64,000 nucleotides of DNA, from positions 15,815,611 to 15,879,610 of the forward strand of contig OZ017801.1 in assembly GCA_963969395.1 (NCBI GenBank), written 5' to 3'. Source of the DNA: Pseudoscleropodium purum. Taxonomy: Eukaryota; Streptophyta; Bryopsida; Hypnales; Brachytheciaceae. Both the position numbers and the translations under genes were made by a program. Positions 10,923 to 24,790 of this stretch are shown here, piece by piece. Each line of letters begins with the position of its first letter. Positions within the stretch are counted from its first letter, which is position 1. Below the pieces are notes generated by a model. The model was not told the DNA's origin and did not search any database. It saw only the letters and a program-made list of their open reading frames with translations.

Positions 10923-12026
10923 CGTTATGAGGGTGAACCCAAATCTCACATGTTTTTTAGAAAATGAATGGATGTTCAACTTGCACGTTTTTGTAGGATG
11001 CAAGTGGAGCAAACAATGAGAAGATTGATTTTTTTAGTCATAGAGGGGACAAAGGAAAAGACAAAGCAATGACCTCCACTACCTAGATTGTCTAAGATCA
11101 CCTTTGGGCATTCACTTAGTAGTAGAGGCGGTGTGGTGACTAGTGAACATGTAGAATATTATTGTTTTCTTTTTCATTATTTTTGCTAGGGCAATGCAAA
11201 AAAATTATCTCCAAGGAGTAATAAAGCTATTACACCCACTAACATAGATGAAACATACAAATTGGGATGAAATTACATATATTTATCCAAAAGTGTATAA
11301 ATTCATCCCTAATAGAGTAATTTTGTCTTTGGATTTTGTAGCAATTGAGCAATTTTATCCATTGAAAATAAGAGAACTATCGCCAAATATTCCCTCAAAA
11401 AAATGGAATGGATTGATAAAGGCTTGGTTGATGTAAGGGGAGATGGATTATAATGCACATGAAAGGAAGAAAGGGGATGCTTGAATTCTAGGGTGTTATC
11501 TTTTATAAGCATATGAATTTTTTTTTAATATTTTTAATTATAGAAAAATTAAAAATCAAATTTCTATATATAATAATTCATAAAAAATGATCAAATCTAT
11601 GAAATCTAATTTTTAATATACAAAACTAAAGAAGTTCAACTAAGTATAAAGTTAATTTAACCTTTTAAAGGATAATCTACAAGTGCCTATTACCATCTAC
11701 TTAAGTAATTCTACATACTCTTTGATAAGGAATCAACACATGAAATTATTTTTAGCACATTGACTATTGAAAATTATAAATTATCAAAAAAAAATTGTGA
11801 TTTTTTAAATTTGTATAAATCATACAATGAATTTTTGAAACTCAATTTTATCGTGTGCCTAAATTGTTTTCTATATTTATGTATACATTTTGAACATTTT
11901 GAACTATTTGTAAGAAGATATATCAAGATCAACTTATGGTTCAAGTTGATTTTAGGCACTTTCATCTTATTTCAATTTCTTGAATGGAAGTAATCATTGG
12001 AAGTTTTATTACCATCCATATAACCC
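10923..12026. other. Intergenic, AT-rich, nothing recognised
   Basis: Mostly A/T, increasingly so after 11,500. No gene, RNA or repeat structure is recognised. Confidence 0.4.
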
Positions 12027-15000
12027 TTAACCCCTAAAGGACCATAAGCCACCAAATGACTTTTGTAACTATAATTATAGAAAATTCAAAATGTGAACCT
12101 CATTAACAATTCATGAACAAGAAAAAGACCCTAGATGGATTTTTTTTGCTGAATCCATAGGTGCAATCTAATCAAGAAATGATCAAGTGTGCGAATTTTG
12201 GTAAATTTTTAAGAAATGGAGAAGGTGCTTTGAACCATCACTTTTCATCTTCACATATTTTTTCCACACCTCAAAACTATTTGAAAAACATTAGTATGCA
12301 TCAATATTATGATGGTATATTTCCATGGGAAAAAATTCAAAGTTTTTGGGGCACTTTTGAGCATTCAAATTTCAAAGTATGTACCAAGTATTGTGTGAGT
12401 GTTCGGAATTCCATCCTCAAGTTCCAACATACACAATCAGATTCTATTATTATTGGTTCAATTCTATGGGTGAGTGGTTTGTAGTAAACAAGCTGCCTTC
12501 CAAGCAATGGAACTTTTTTTACTAAATCCAACATTTATTCCTAATGAAAAGTTGTAAAACTCAAGCAAATCCTGACTATCGAAATGAATTGAGGCTTTTT
12601 GAGTAAAATTTGGAATGTAATTTTCTTATCAAGGTTGGCTTTAAGGGTTTGGGTCAAATTGAATTACTATCCTTCAAATTTCTCTTGGAAAACTAAAAGC
12701 TTCTTAGGTCCAAACTAAAGATTGAACGGTATTTTCAAAAGGTTATAATCTTTAAATATTCTCTAATTTTTCCTTATGAATTTAATGCCAATTTTTAGGT
12801 AAAAAGGTTATGCAATTTTAGTACTTTCCCAATACTTATATGCTAGTAATTTTTGGTCAATCCTTATTGGTGTATATTTTTCCCAAACTTTCTAATGACT
12901 TTTCCTTAAATTTCCCAACTAGCTTACCTATAATTAATCCTACCTCCAAGGTTTATGTTATTATTTTTATTTTATTTTATTATTAGTTTATCTATGTTAA
13001 AATTTGGGTAATTTCTTGGTTAATTAGTTGGAATTGATTTGTTTATTGGCTTTACTGCTCAATTTCTACTATTAGCTAATCGGTTGATTTGAATCTCTCT
13101 TAGTAACTTATTAGTTTACCATATAGAGATAAAAGTGTAAAATCCCTTTTACTTCTAATAAATGTTATTCACGAAAGAATTTTGACCATGGACCAATTGA
13201 CCAAAATTCTTAAGTAATTGTTGTTTATTTTTTAAGTTTGGAATTCACTTCTACTTTTACCTTCTTTAACCTCTACTTTTATGGGGAATTTGGATCCCAC
13301 CTAGATTTTGAAATTCCTTGAGAATATCCCTTTGGATGAATTTTTATATTTCCATCCAATTAAAAGGCTAGGATTTATTTCTATGGAACTTCTTCAATTT
13401 TTATCATTTTTTTGTGTTTAATATCTTCTTGGAAAGCTAAAGAAATTTTCTACTTAATTTTTGACTCTAATTCTACTGATCAAATACTCTAATGCTCTGA
13501 CTTTAATTCCTACCTATGGTCCTAATGATTAAATATGAATTAGGAAAAACTAAATAAAATAAAAATGGGAATTAGAATATGGTTTGGAGAACAATGATAA
13601 GCACTAACCTCCACAACATTGGCCAAATCTTCTTCAACTTGCAATTTGAGTTCCACCACTTGCTTGTGCGTTCCTTCCATTCTTTCTATATTTGTTTCGT
13701 ATTTTTTCATATTTTTGATTCTTGGCTTTTTGTAGTTGATATGGTCAACCTCCATTCTAAACTCCTTCACTTGTTCCAAGTTGAATTTTTATGTGATTTT
13801 TCCCGATTTCTTTCTATTTTTTTTTTTCTTTTAAAAGTCCTAACTTCTACATCAAATCTTTGAAAATCCTACCCCTTTGGAAGTATTAGCTAAGTATTTC
13901 TAAGTCAACTTGGTTCCAACCTTTCTAAACCTCCCTAACCTTTCTTTAAATTAGCTAATCTTTAGAACTCTTCTCAAGTCAATTGATTCTTAATAGATTG
14001 ACTTTTGAATTCAATTTAAACTATGACTAAAAAAGTCAATTTATTATTATTTTTTTATTGCACTTCCTACTACTCCTCCTTCCTTTCAACTACTAAAGAA
14101 ACTTCTATCACTTAAACATCTAATATGTTTGTTTTTGTTGTGAGTTGAGGGAGGTTTTGATTGTTTTGTGTTTGATTTGTAATAGAGATCCAGTACTCTC
14201 AGGCAGTTCGAAGCTCTGGATGGAACCACAGGCTCTGAAGCTCTTCAGTGGCTAGGTCAAACCTGATTGACCGAGGTGGCTGACCCCTCCTTTCTCACTT
14301 GTCACCACCCAATACATAGTGAGTGGTATGGCTCAATTAATAAATTAAGTTTTTTTTATTATTATTATTATTAATCGATTCCTCACTGGTTCTCTCTCAC
14401 TCTAGTTGAGCTTCCCTGGGCTTCCTTGAATAAACTCAGATTTTTGTCAATTAATGGGCTGCAGGATCACTCCCTCACTCTGGTTTAGCTTCCTAGGACC
14501 TCCTTTAAATGAGTATTTGGCGAAGCAAAAACTAATTATTGCTAATAACTTTGACAAGAATATCAAAATTGTAAATTCAAATGGTGAGAATGTTTCAGCA
14601 AGAAATATGTATGCTATATTGTTTGTTTTTTTATTTGAGAATTTTCAAAATCGAGTTCAAAAATCAACTTTATATGTTTTTTTGCCTCATTGCTTGCAAA
14701 ATAAAATTCCTCATAACTTTCATCTCATAAGTTGAAATTGAATGGCTCAAGAGTTTTGGTGTAGGTATCAATCTATCCAACCAAATAAAATTATTTAATT
14801 GATTTTTAGAGCATATTTTTAGTTGCCTAATATGACATTGAAACCCCAAAAGATTAACTTTTCCAATACTTTTTAGAATGACATGCAATGAAGCTTCATA
14901 CATATAGTATAATGAGTAGAAGATATCATAAAAATTTCATGCAAAAAACTCCAAAATTTTGAAATCAATAGAGCTTGCTTGAATTCTCAAAAAGCCGAAA

Positions 15001-15027
15001 GTGGTCTTTTAGTCCTTTAGGGGTTAA
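12027..15027 (-). mobile_element. TTAA-bounded CCCCTAAAG family, long 3-kb copy
   Basis: TTAACCCCTAAAGGACC starts at 12027, and the mirror end AGTCCTTTAGGGGTTAA finishes at 15027. The 3' part (about 14690-15027), read on the minus strand, aligns with the first 350 bases of the 52,225 copy: a GGCT motif, ATTTTGGAG, the CATTGCATGTCATTCTAAAAAG block and the TATGAGGAATTTTA block. The middle 2.4 kb is not shared with the 930-bp copies. It may be captured sequence, or two independent copies may bracket unrelated DNA. No transposase is seen. Confidence 0.5.
13540..13779 (-). pseudogene. Exon-like lysine/glutamate-rich frame, unknown
   Basis: A 79-codon frame reads as a charged, probably coiled-coil segment, for example KKYETNIERMEGTHKQVVEL followed by KLQVEEDLANVVE, then a plausible donor GAG|GTTAGTG. 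Codons after that donor lose the charged pattern. The exon-plus-donor layout resembles the minus strand at about 31265-31420. I recognise no family. It could be a gag-like or host-gene remnant inside the long TTAA element. Confidence 0.25.
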
Positions 15028-17287
15028 CAATGTAACTATTGTGGTCACTTGGTAGTTCAAGATTTTTGTACAAGGTTATGAGTCAATTTACATAGCAATG
15101 GGGAGAATAGAAAAACTTGCAAAACTAAAGATCTTTGTCTACATTCTTCTCATTTCCTAATTTGTTTTCCCTTAAAAGCTTGAAATCTACATTCTACTCC
15201 CTACAATGGACTATTAGGAATTAATTTGTAAGAGAACCAATATCTAGTGGGTGGATGATGAATATTTTAAGAGCTCACTACAAGAGCTATATGAAGTGGA
15301 TGAATTAAATGCATACAATTATATTGGGAAAAAACTATGTTTATTGTTAGTTGTATAATCATTGGTGCTCCATATTGTTTCTATAAGATTTTGAATTAGG
15401 TTGTATCTACATAGGAAGAAAATAAATGTAAACAAAATAAAAAATTATAGATTCATGTTAAGCCCTTATTTACTTAGCCTCTAATGCTCAAGATCTACCA
15501 CCTCCCTCCTTCATACCAAGCTCTTTTATAGATTCACCACATTAACACTTTAGAGACAACTACTATTGTGACATAATATTTTTGTGCATTGACAAATTTG
15601 ATTGAGTGGAGTCAAATCCAAGTGATTTTGCAATTTATAACCAAATCTATATCTTCAATGAATGTTAAAATACAAATCATTCATAGATAGGGTATATAAT
15701 CATTTCCAAAGAAATTTACAATCAAACACTATTTGACCAGTGTTCACAAATAAATTTCCCAACTTGAAGCACCTAAATTGTATCATGAAATTGACTTCCT
15801 AGAAGCATTTATTACATGAATGTAAAATTCAATTTAAATACTGGTCTCATTTAATAATATACAAATTGCTTAACCATCACTAAACAAGTCTATTACCATC
15901 TCATAAATAGATTGAGAACAAAGCTAGCATACAAGTGTGTGAGCCTAAAGCCTAGAAGTTTGAAAATGATGTAATTTCTAAATTTTTTAGTTTAAAAGTT
16001 AAAAGACTAATGTTTTTCCAAAAAAATTTAATATATTTAGAAAATTTGGACCTATTACCACGAAAACTGTGACTGTGGATTTTAAATGTAAAGCCTAAGA
16101 AGTTGGTGCTATTAGGTGTTTTGAAATTTATGTCATGTTCTAAGAAGTTGTCTCAAGGTGGGTTGATCAAGTGAAAGTACAAATAATTTAGAATCAAATC
16201 TAAAGACGAGAGGAAGATAAATGTAGTGAAAATATCATAGGATGTGTAACATTATGTACATAACAAAATATCCTTTTATTACAATAGGTAATACATATTG
16301 GAATATGAATACAAGATTTTTCTATTAGGATTTAGGGGTTTTGAAGAAAATATAATGGTACTATGTATCTACTTCATATTATACTAATCTTTGTCAATTA
16401 ACTTGCTCACTTGCACATCTTGATGGTTCTAGGAATAAAAAGTACTTGCTTAACTTCGTTTAAGATGAGGGTAGGAGCATTGATGAATGTATCTGCCTTA
16501 TAAAGTTATAATCTAGTTTGTAGAAATGACAAAAGATGTAATAAAGGTGTTTGCAATTTATGTACATGCCACACTTTCTTTCTAATGGAGGTCCTATTCA
16601 TACTTTCATAATAAGGACAAGTACAAGATGGAAAATTATAAAGTGTGATGTTATAAACCTTCTAGTTAGGGTTAATTCTAAAAGAAAGTATAATAATAGC
16701 ACCAAGTCTAAGGTAAGGAGGGAAGTTCACCCTAGTAATACTTGTGGCGACATTCTTTAGACTTTCTCACTAATTGTGGTGTTTTTCAATGGGTGCATTA
16801 CTACTTTACTAAACTTGTTTGCCATTTTGAATGAAGATAATTCTCTTGGCATGTAGTGGTCAAGGATGAATCTACAACATAGGCTCAATCACCCTAGATG
16901 AAGTGAATAAACATTGAGGTGACATTGGTACACTAGATTGTAAGCAAAAGCCAACTTCTTCAAGCTCTATGATTTTGGCATAGGTAAGGTTAGTATCTGT
17001 GAAAACAAGTTAGACCTTGGGGATCTCAAATCGGATTAAAACATGAGAACATTTAGGTCCCATAACGCTTTGTACAATTTGGTAAGTACAATACCAAAAA
17101 TCCTTTGTCTAAACAATAGTATCCTTATATTTACGCTTTTATCCTTTATAAATAGGGACAACAATGAGTTTACCATATATGACAATCAATAGCTTGCATT
17201 TTGCCTAGATGAACTACTAAATGGCATGACATTGTTTCCTTGACTTGTGTGAAATTCTTGCTACGTGCCATTCTAATGTATTGCAAT
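15028..17287. other. Intergenic, nothing recognised
   Basis: AT-rich, stop-filled in all frames. I see no inverted or tandem repeat of note. Confidence 0.4.
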
Positions 17288-17384
17288 CTATTTGTAGCAA
17301 AGATCGAATATAGGGCATGACCGTATTCTATTCCTCAGTTGCAATTCCAAGTTGCATTCTAGTAATGGTTGATCTAATTTGAAT

Positions 17385-17657
17385 CTAAGTATGAGAGAAA
17401 TTAACCTTATCAAGGTAATGAGAATCACCTTCAGAATTAATTGGAAGATCAAATTTCCTTTTGTTGGATCCAAATACTTCTTTTCCTTCTAAATGTGGAA
17501 ATTGAGTGCAAGTGTCTTTTGCTCTAGGCTTTTTACTAAGGGCATCTACAATTTTCTTTCCACCTCTAGATGCCATAGCTCTTTTTAGTTTCAAATCTTC
17601 TTTAAAGGGGCCTTTTCTAGAAGGGACCCAACAAAGATAAGCCTTGTAGTTAGTCAT
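17385..17657 (-). pseudogene. Lysine-rich hypothetical frame, possible gene or transposon remnant
   Basis: A 90-codon minus-strand frame starts at an ATG (17657) and has an uneven, protein-like composition (basic segment KLKRAMASRGGKKIVDALSK, then acidic/basic mixed residues). It ends in a stop at 17385. Sequence downstream of the stop keeps fragments of open frames but is broken. No domain is recognised; a decayed hAT transposase amino end was considered but no BED-finger or core motif is visible. Confidence 0.2.
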
Positions 17658-19102
17658 CTACATGAAGGCTCAAACCGCTAGTCATTACATGTAGCAAAGA
17701 ACAAGTTAGACTCGTGTTTTCAACTTGGGGAGGGAGCACTGGCTAAAAACATAGGAACTACATGCTATAAAATATAGGGTCTAATATATTCATTGTAGGT
17801 AAAATTTGTAAACAAATTACATGTAGTATAGGGGGCCTTAAAAGTGTGAAACATGATTATATGTAATATACGGTTGGATATAATATATACTATAAAATTA
17901 TGTGAACGACACATATAAAATAGCATATACAAAATGGGATAATAGGTTATATAGGCTCTAAAATTGTGATTGGGAATGAGAAATTTACTTTCTATTAAGT
18001 TATGGATGGATTCTAGACTCTGTACTTTACCAAATGGCCTAAATTTTAGCACAAAGTACATATCTAATGTAGTATTCAAAGTAAGGTATCCCAAACGCTA
18101 TCCCTACACTTTATTTCAACATTTTTGGGATGTTAGGAAGTTGCAACTTCTTATGCAATTTTGTATAGTATATGGAAGTATTGAATCAGTTTATTATGGA
18201 ACCTCTAATGACTTTCTCATACTCCCTTGAGTTCTTGAACACAAACAATGTATTCATTTGTTGTTTGTTTCTGTTTTCACACAATATACCCATATTTATG
18301 TTGCCCCTTCTTTGCTTTCAATTTATCCTTTTATTCTTCATGTCATTTTAGCATAGCTTATAGTATTGTACACTTTTGCAATAGTAGGATACAAAGAAAA
18401 AAATGGGGAGTGAGTAATATAGGGTACTTTAAAATGACTCCCTCAACAAATTATAAATATTAATAGGGCACCCTAAAATACAAAAATGTACCTTTATTTT
18501 TAAAAAATACCATGTCTTATATTCTATTTTATAAGGTAAAATAGCCCCCTGTTAAATAAGTTATTATTGTAAGTGTATACAAAATATAAATGGAGTGCAC
18601 CCCCTCAAGTTTTCAAGAAGCTTGCATCCATTTGTTGTGCAATGTTTTTGCTAGGATACACATTGGGATGTTTGCTAGTTTTTCTATTGCCAATTTCTAC
18701 AAAGTGATGAATGAAGTCATTATTCAAATGGTTTATGGTTTAGGATAAAAATAGGAAAAAAATGAGAATAAAAGTCATACTATTTCCATGAATCCATCCC
18801 ATTGATGATATCAAAATTGCCAAAATGTGAGCCAATCCTGAAGTTGACAAATTGTTGGTTTTGATGCACGTCCAAAGGAATATCAACAAGCTCTAATTTC
18901 TAGATACATCTTGTCCACCTCGGACATCAATGTTGCATCTTTGTATTGTTTGTAGAGTTAGATATATTGTTTCTAGGATTCCTTGGCGATTAGCTTCTTT
19001 GTATGTTTATGTATGTTCATTGCCCAATGGAACAAGAAAGTTCTTTCATGGTCTACCATTAGAACAGATGGATCCCCTAACCCATACACAATGCAAATTG
19101 CA
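17658..19102. other. Intergenic, nothing recognised
   Basis: AT-rich. Frames of 71-109 codons occur on both strands, but they are hydrophobic translations of A/T-rich DNA with no recognisable domain. Confidence 0.4.
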
Positions 19103-20032
19103 TTAATTACTAAAGGCTTTTTATTATGTTTTCACAAAAAACACTACCAAATTGCAATTTCTAGTACAAGTATATCATTTTTAAAAGACCAACACTTTTG
19201 GACACATGTAACTATAGGATCTTATTGTACATTGGTTTGAAAAGATGTAGAAAAAATTTCAAAATTTTTGACCATGTAGGTTGCAAGATATTAGCATTTG
19301 AAGTGACAAAAATAATTTTCTTGGCCTTGTGAAACTTCGTGCAGTTGCACTTTATAAGGTCATATTTGTATGAAAAAAATGTATAAAGTGGTGGTTGCTC
19401 TTTACATTCATTCTTCAAGTCCAATTGGCTACATGCTTGAAAAATTTCAAATTATTTAGAATTGTATAACATATAGGGAAAAATTTGTAAGTAGAAAGAA
19501 GGAGAAAATAATTCTTTATATTAAATTGTTAACAATTTATTTATGGAATTGAAAAATGCCAATTTCAATGGTTGTAATGGTATAAGAAAAAAATTACATC
19601 CTATGATTTATTTTTTTTGGAAATATTGAAAATTGAGTTAAATAAAGGACTTGAAGTTTATTTTAAGGTAGAGATTCCGTAACCACCTATAAACTAAAAT
19701 TCCTCATAGCTTTCTTCTCATTGATCAAAATGGATTGATTCAAAGCTTTCCACACATACATAAATCTAGAAAACCAATTTCAAATTTTTATTTCTTAAGA
19801 AAGGAATTTAAGAAGAAATTTGGATTGTCCACTAAGCAATGAAAATGACATATCATACAATAAATTTTTAACCATCTAGTCAAAAGTTATGAAAATTATT
19901 GTGCCTTAAGGCTATTCTTTGGGCACATATTAAGTAAAAATTTAAAATAAAATAAAATAGAAATTTGATTTGTAGTGAGTTACCCCAAAATGCTACATTC
20001 TCAAAAAAGCATGTCTAGTTTGTAGGGGTTAA
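19103..20032 (-). mobile_element. TTAA-bounded CCCCTAAAG family, 930-bp copy
   Basis: TTAA at 19103 is followed by a decayed end (TTACTAAAGG), and the mirrored end TAGGGGTTAA finishes at 20032. The interior aligns with the copy at 56,544 in the same orientation: a TAGTACAAGTAT block, AAAGATGTAGAAAAA, a GGTTGCAAGATATTAGCATTT segment, and TTCATTCTTCAAGTC further on. The length agrees with other full copies (924-932 bp). It is non-coding. Confidence 0.75.
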
Positions 20033-21370
20033 AGTTGGCTTGAACACTATCACATTAATAACTTGAAGGTTGGATTTGCACCCCATTTTGTACACTGACT
20101 TTATTTAGACAACACTAGAAAATTATTTGGCCTTTAGTGCCCTTAGTTTGTATATCACAACAAAGTTGCTCTCAAAGTCACCACTTAATTGAATTTGTCC
20201 TATGAGATCAACTTCACTCTTGGGTTCATCCACAAGTATTTTGAACAAATAGACTTTCTCTTGTCCTTGTCTTGGGAATACACTATTGTAAATATACTCC
20301 ATTTTGGCACGTCCCTTCATGTCAAAAATCCGATCAATCTAGCCACCACCTTTGTCATTGCTTTGAAAAGAAGATATTGTATTGTGTACATTGGGTGAGC
20401 TAAGGAGCTTGAACTTATCCATGACATTCTCTAACACATTGATGTGGAGCATTAGAGAAATAATTGGGCCTCTTGATGGCCATTCCATAGCCCCCTGAGG
20501 ACCCCAAAGTTAACCTTTTTTTGGCTTAAGTATTTATTTTTGCCCTATTCTTGTTAAGCTTACATTAGACTATTGGATGACCATTAGTAGCTTCAAATCC
20601 TACTTTAAGTGTTCAATACTAAAGGTTAAAGTACTCTCATACACCTTAACCCCCAAATTGTCAACCAACTTTATATGGTTGATCTAAAATTTTAGGCTCA
20701 TTTTGGAGCAGGTAATTAAACTACTTTGACCGTTTTCAAAGAATTTCGGGCAATTTTGAAGGTTAACTATTGAAAACTTTCATTTTTCACTCAAAAAGGT
20801 ATATATTTGATTGTTGAGAGGTCTCTAAAGCCATATATGTCCATTGGAGTAAGAATAAAGTTTGTTAATTTTACTTCATTTCTCAACTTTGAACAAGGTT
20901 TGCAAATTTTACTTGATGTAAGATTTGAAAACTTGTGCTTCTAGGTTGTTGCAATAATCACTTGTCCTATTTTTTTATCCCTTTAGTCTTAGACATGTGG
21001 TTTTTGGCTCATAATTTTTGCATTGTATGTCCTTTTACTAAGAAATTTGAAAAAAATATATGTATTAGTTTTAGACATTCTATAATTTTCTATTTTTTCT
21101 AATTTATTTATTATTTAAAAAAAATTCCAATTAGATGTCTATCTTGGTCATTCTAGGGGGTTTTAGTACTATTTCCAATCCAAAAATATGAATTTGATAG
21201 TCAAAATTGGGATATGAAAAGATATATTAAAGTTATATAAATCTAGGAGAGATTTTTTAGAAATAGAAAATTGTCCACCTTCCACATGTGCTCAAAGTGC
21301 ACTATTGTAGTACAATTTTTCTAAGACAAACCCAAGGCAATTCTGTAAAGGTTCATTCCAGGGAAAACTC
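20033..21370. other. Intergenic, nothing recognised
   Basis: AT-rich DNA with no supported gene or repeat. Confidence 0.4.
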
Positions 21371-21900
21371 AAATTAGTTGAGTGTTTTAGTTAGCTAATG
21401 TCACTTTGTAGGTAAATTATATCTTTAATATTAATATATTAGGGTATTTTGTATCTTTCATATTCTATTTAGGAATGGGAAGGAATTCTCTCTCTAGTTT
21501 CCGTCCAATTATAAATACAAATTTCTAACCACTAAATCCGTCTCGGTCTTATCTTAAGATAAAATATAAATCTAGGATATAAATTAGGGGAACCTGCATT
21601 CACAAATCTCATACTTTGAATTCATTGAAATATATTACAAATTTATTTATTCGCAATTTGCATCCCACAATATATATTCAAACTTTGAAAATTCGGTTAA
21701 ACCGAGAATTCATTCATTATTTGTCCCAATTATAATTTCAACATCTAAGACGCTTTGAGCGCTAGTGACTTGATTACTTTGAATAAATATAATGCACACT
21801 CTTTTTAGGGATTGAACACAACCGAGGACATCGCTTTGAGCGAACACATTGACACACATATGCTTCAAGCATTCTAAAATTTTCCTTGAGGGATGTAAAA
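21371..21900 (+). other. Possible degraded LTR-like segment
   Basis: The segment includes a TATA-like ATTATAAATAC at about 21510 preceded by CT-rich sequence. Beyond it is a short stem (TCGGTTAAACCGAG, about 21691) and a twice-used CGCTTTGAGCG motif (about 21750 and 21830). The arrangement recalls an LTR with promoter and R region. However, no paired LTR, primer-binding site or polymerase gene is present, so this is weak. Confidence 0.2.
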
Positions 21901-24310
21901 TTTGCTTTATTAAATTATTTAAAGAATTTCAAATTCATTCCTTTTAAGGCTTCGGTCTTTATTTGAAAACATTCTTTCATCATTCAGCATCTCCAATTGA
22001 TTTTTCTTTGCTACAAATCTTTTTCAATTTGTCTTCTATTGAATCTTTGATCTTATGCTCTATCTTAATGTTTTCCTTTTTAGTCTCACATTCTACTTTT
22101 GCGTAATTCAATTGGTTACAAAATTTACATTGCTTCAATTTTAATTTAACAGGTTTTCTATTCATTTTACATCATTTGTATTCCCATCATATTAACTCTA
22201 TAGTCAAACAATTGATTTCTCTCAATAAAATATTGCTACAACATAGAAATTCTCTCAACTTGCACTTTAGATAAACAATTTCACACATCAATATCACATA
22301 AGAATTTAAATACACATTCAAGCATTAATCCATGGACACATAACTTCAATTGGAATACTATTTATTAATCATATGGATAATCATTCCATAATTAAAATGT
22401 ACATCAATTATTTACAATTGTTCAATAATTTCTACTTATTAGAATTCTAAATTCATTTTCCAACTCCAAATAAATCTCAATCCCTAATTTTATTTCCAAC
22501 ATATATATCCACTTGTGACACAAAGATATTCCAATCTTTTAAATAAAAATAATTACCACTCATTGGAATTATTAAGTTTCAAAATAAAATTCAATCTTTG
22601 GATCACTCAATTCCAAACCAAACACTGGTTTACAAATAATTTCCAATCACTGGAATTAATAAATTAATTACTAATTTAATATTTTGCTCCACTTTTCTTC
22701 CACTCTCACTTTAAACATTGACACAAAGAATTCTCTTAAGAAATGAAACACAATTGATAGACAAAATTCTACTCAAAAGATAATAAAAATTCTCTTAAAG
22801 AGATTCTCCTTCATAAAAAATTGCTCACGGCAATGTAACACCAAAATGAAATGTAATGCTTAAAGAAATAAAACTAACACTTAAGTGAATAAAAAATCAC
22901 AACTCAAGATGACAATGAAAAAACATAACTTCACCATACAAAATTGCAAGAGAAAATTAAAAAGAAGAAGAGAGAAGAATGAGAGAAAACCACTATTTAT
23001 CACTCTCCATTCTTAAACACCCCTTCAAATCTCTTTATAAAAATTGTCTCAATTCACAACCATTCAAATTAAAGAGACTTTTCACATTTAAACATCAACT
23101 ATCACCACATTCACACTTTATTGCTCAAAATTTTGAACATAAAATCCTTTTTATACTCAAAAAATAAAATTTTACTATAAAATAAAATTGTCTTGATTAC
23201 AACTACCTAAATACATGTATAGAGAACACAATTTCTATTTGCCAAAAAATGAAAAATGGTTGAAAATGAGCATCTTCAAGTTTGAAAAAATCTCTCCTTT
23301 TTTTGAATTATTTGAGTTCTTTTACTATTTAAAAAAAAATCAAATTCAAAAGTACATATTGTCTTGCATTTTGCTAGGTCTCTTTTGTTGAGAATAACTC
23401 TTAGAGATAAATTTTTCTAGGCCAGAATTTTCACACATTATTATTTTTAATGAGTTTATAAATTCTCCATATTTTCTTTTCTTTTAAAAAATTTTAATCC
23501 AAAAGTCAGAATACTCTAGTATTGAGGCCATTTTGGCCTCAAAACAATAGATGTTTCTTGTAACTACCCATATCCATTTGCTTTGAAAATGGTCCCAATG
23601 GAAAGAATAAAGTGTGTTTATTATGATTTTCACCATCGAAAATTTAAACATGCAAGTGCTGATTTGGAATTGTTTGTGATTTATACTTATAAAAAAATTT
23701 CATTTCAACAATTGCAAGGTGGATTGTGTGATGAATTTAATAGATTTTCATGTGAAATTAATTTTTTTGGAAGCATATTTTAGTGTGCTAATACAATTTG
23801 TAGTTGTTCATGTCAACTCCAATTCCAAAAAAATTTATGTGTAAATTTCTGAAGCATTATATAGATGGACTACATACTAAACATAAAAAACTTACATTTT
23901 TCTTATTATAATCTCACAACTCTTATGCAATTTTGCACTCAAACTTGGTTTGTATACTATTAAGCAAGGTCTTTAAACATCTATATGTTTAGATTTTTTT
24001 TATTTTTAAAATTTGCTTTATTAGGATAACTATAAGGCCATGTTCTTTTTTCATAGTCAAGTCACTTGAAAAGGTTTGGGCATTTAGGGGGTAATATAAC
24101 TAGTGATGACTTTTTAATGGGACACTAATTGAACTTTAACAAAGTTGTGGAAAATAAGCAAATGTCCCAAATTGTTCAATGACCATCTATCATCAACAAA
24201 TGCTTTTGCTAGCATTATGGAAGATTAACCCCATTGATAGTTGGTGAGTATGGAAGATGAAGAGGTTGTTTTTGTATTGAAATCAATTGTTTGTAATAAA
24301 TCCTCAAAGA
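21901..24310. other. Intergenic, very AT-rich, nothing recognised
   Basis: Low-complexity A/T-rich sequence. A 61-codon minus-strand lysine-rich frame at 21980-22165 has a CxxC pair, but no complete zinc-knuckle spacing. Confidence 0.4.
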
Positions 24311-24790
24311 GTATGGGATAATTGGAAGTTGAGAGCTTGGCCATTTATTGTCAAAACGTAGAAATTGAGTTCAAAGTTAAATTTCAAACCTCATTTAGTC
24401 ACAATAGAATATTTTTTTCAAAAAATATTGAACTAAAAAAAGTTGGTTTATCAAGCTAAATTTTATCTCCAAAAATCCATTTGAAGTTTTGAGACTTCAA
24501 CAAAAAGTTATGGACAAAATTCAGAGAAAATGTTAAAAAATGTCAAAAAAAAAAAATGTCCCTTCCAAATCCTCTATGAAATGTGTCCATAACTTTTAGT
24601 TGGAATTTCAAGCCTTCAAACCTATTTTTAGAAATAAGACTTAGCTTGATTACCCACATTAATTAAGTTCAAAGTTTTTTGGAAAAAGTTATTCTACTAT
24701 GATTAAATGAGGTTTGAAATTTAACATTGAATACAATTCCTAATTTGACTACTATGAGCAAATGAGCTCCTATTAACCCCTTAGCACTCA
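24311..24790. mobile_element. Long foldback (inverted-repeat) element, copy 1
   Basis: The left arm (about 24360-24530) and right arm (about 24565-24745) are diverged reverse complements, with GTTAAATTTCAAACCTCATT at the outer part of each stem and AAAAGTTATGGACA near the loop. Weaker pairing continues to about 24311 and 24790. The loop is about 35 nt. The arm order matches the foldback at 50,779-51,146, so the two belong to one family. It is either a foldback/MITE-type transposon or a hairpin small-RNA locus. There is no ORF. Confidence 0.75.

Noticed and set aside
10605..11012. 135-codon minus-strand frame with VLVS repeats
   Set aside because: The frame is held open by the 12-bp minisatellite and crosses the Stowaway-like MITE; no other support.
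21371..21900. LTR retrotransposon
   Set aside because: A TATA-like box and repeated motifs are present, but no paired LTR, primer-binding site, polypurine tract or polymerase sequence supports it.
24075..24095. Possible TTAA-family end (CATTTAGGGGGTAAT)
   Set aside because: No matching partner end or family interior was found upstream.
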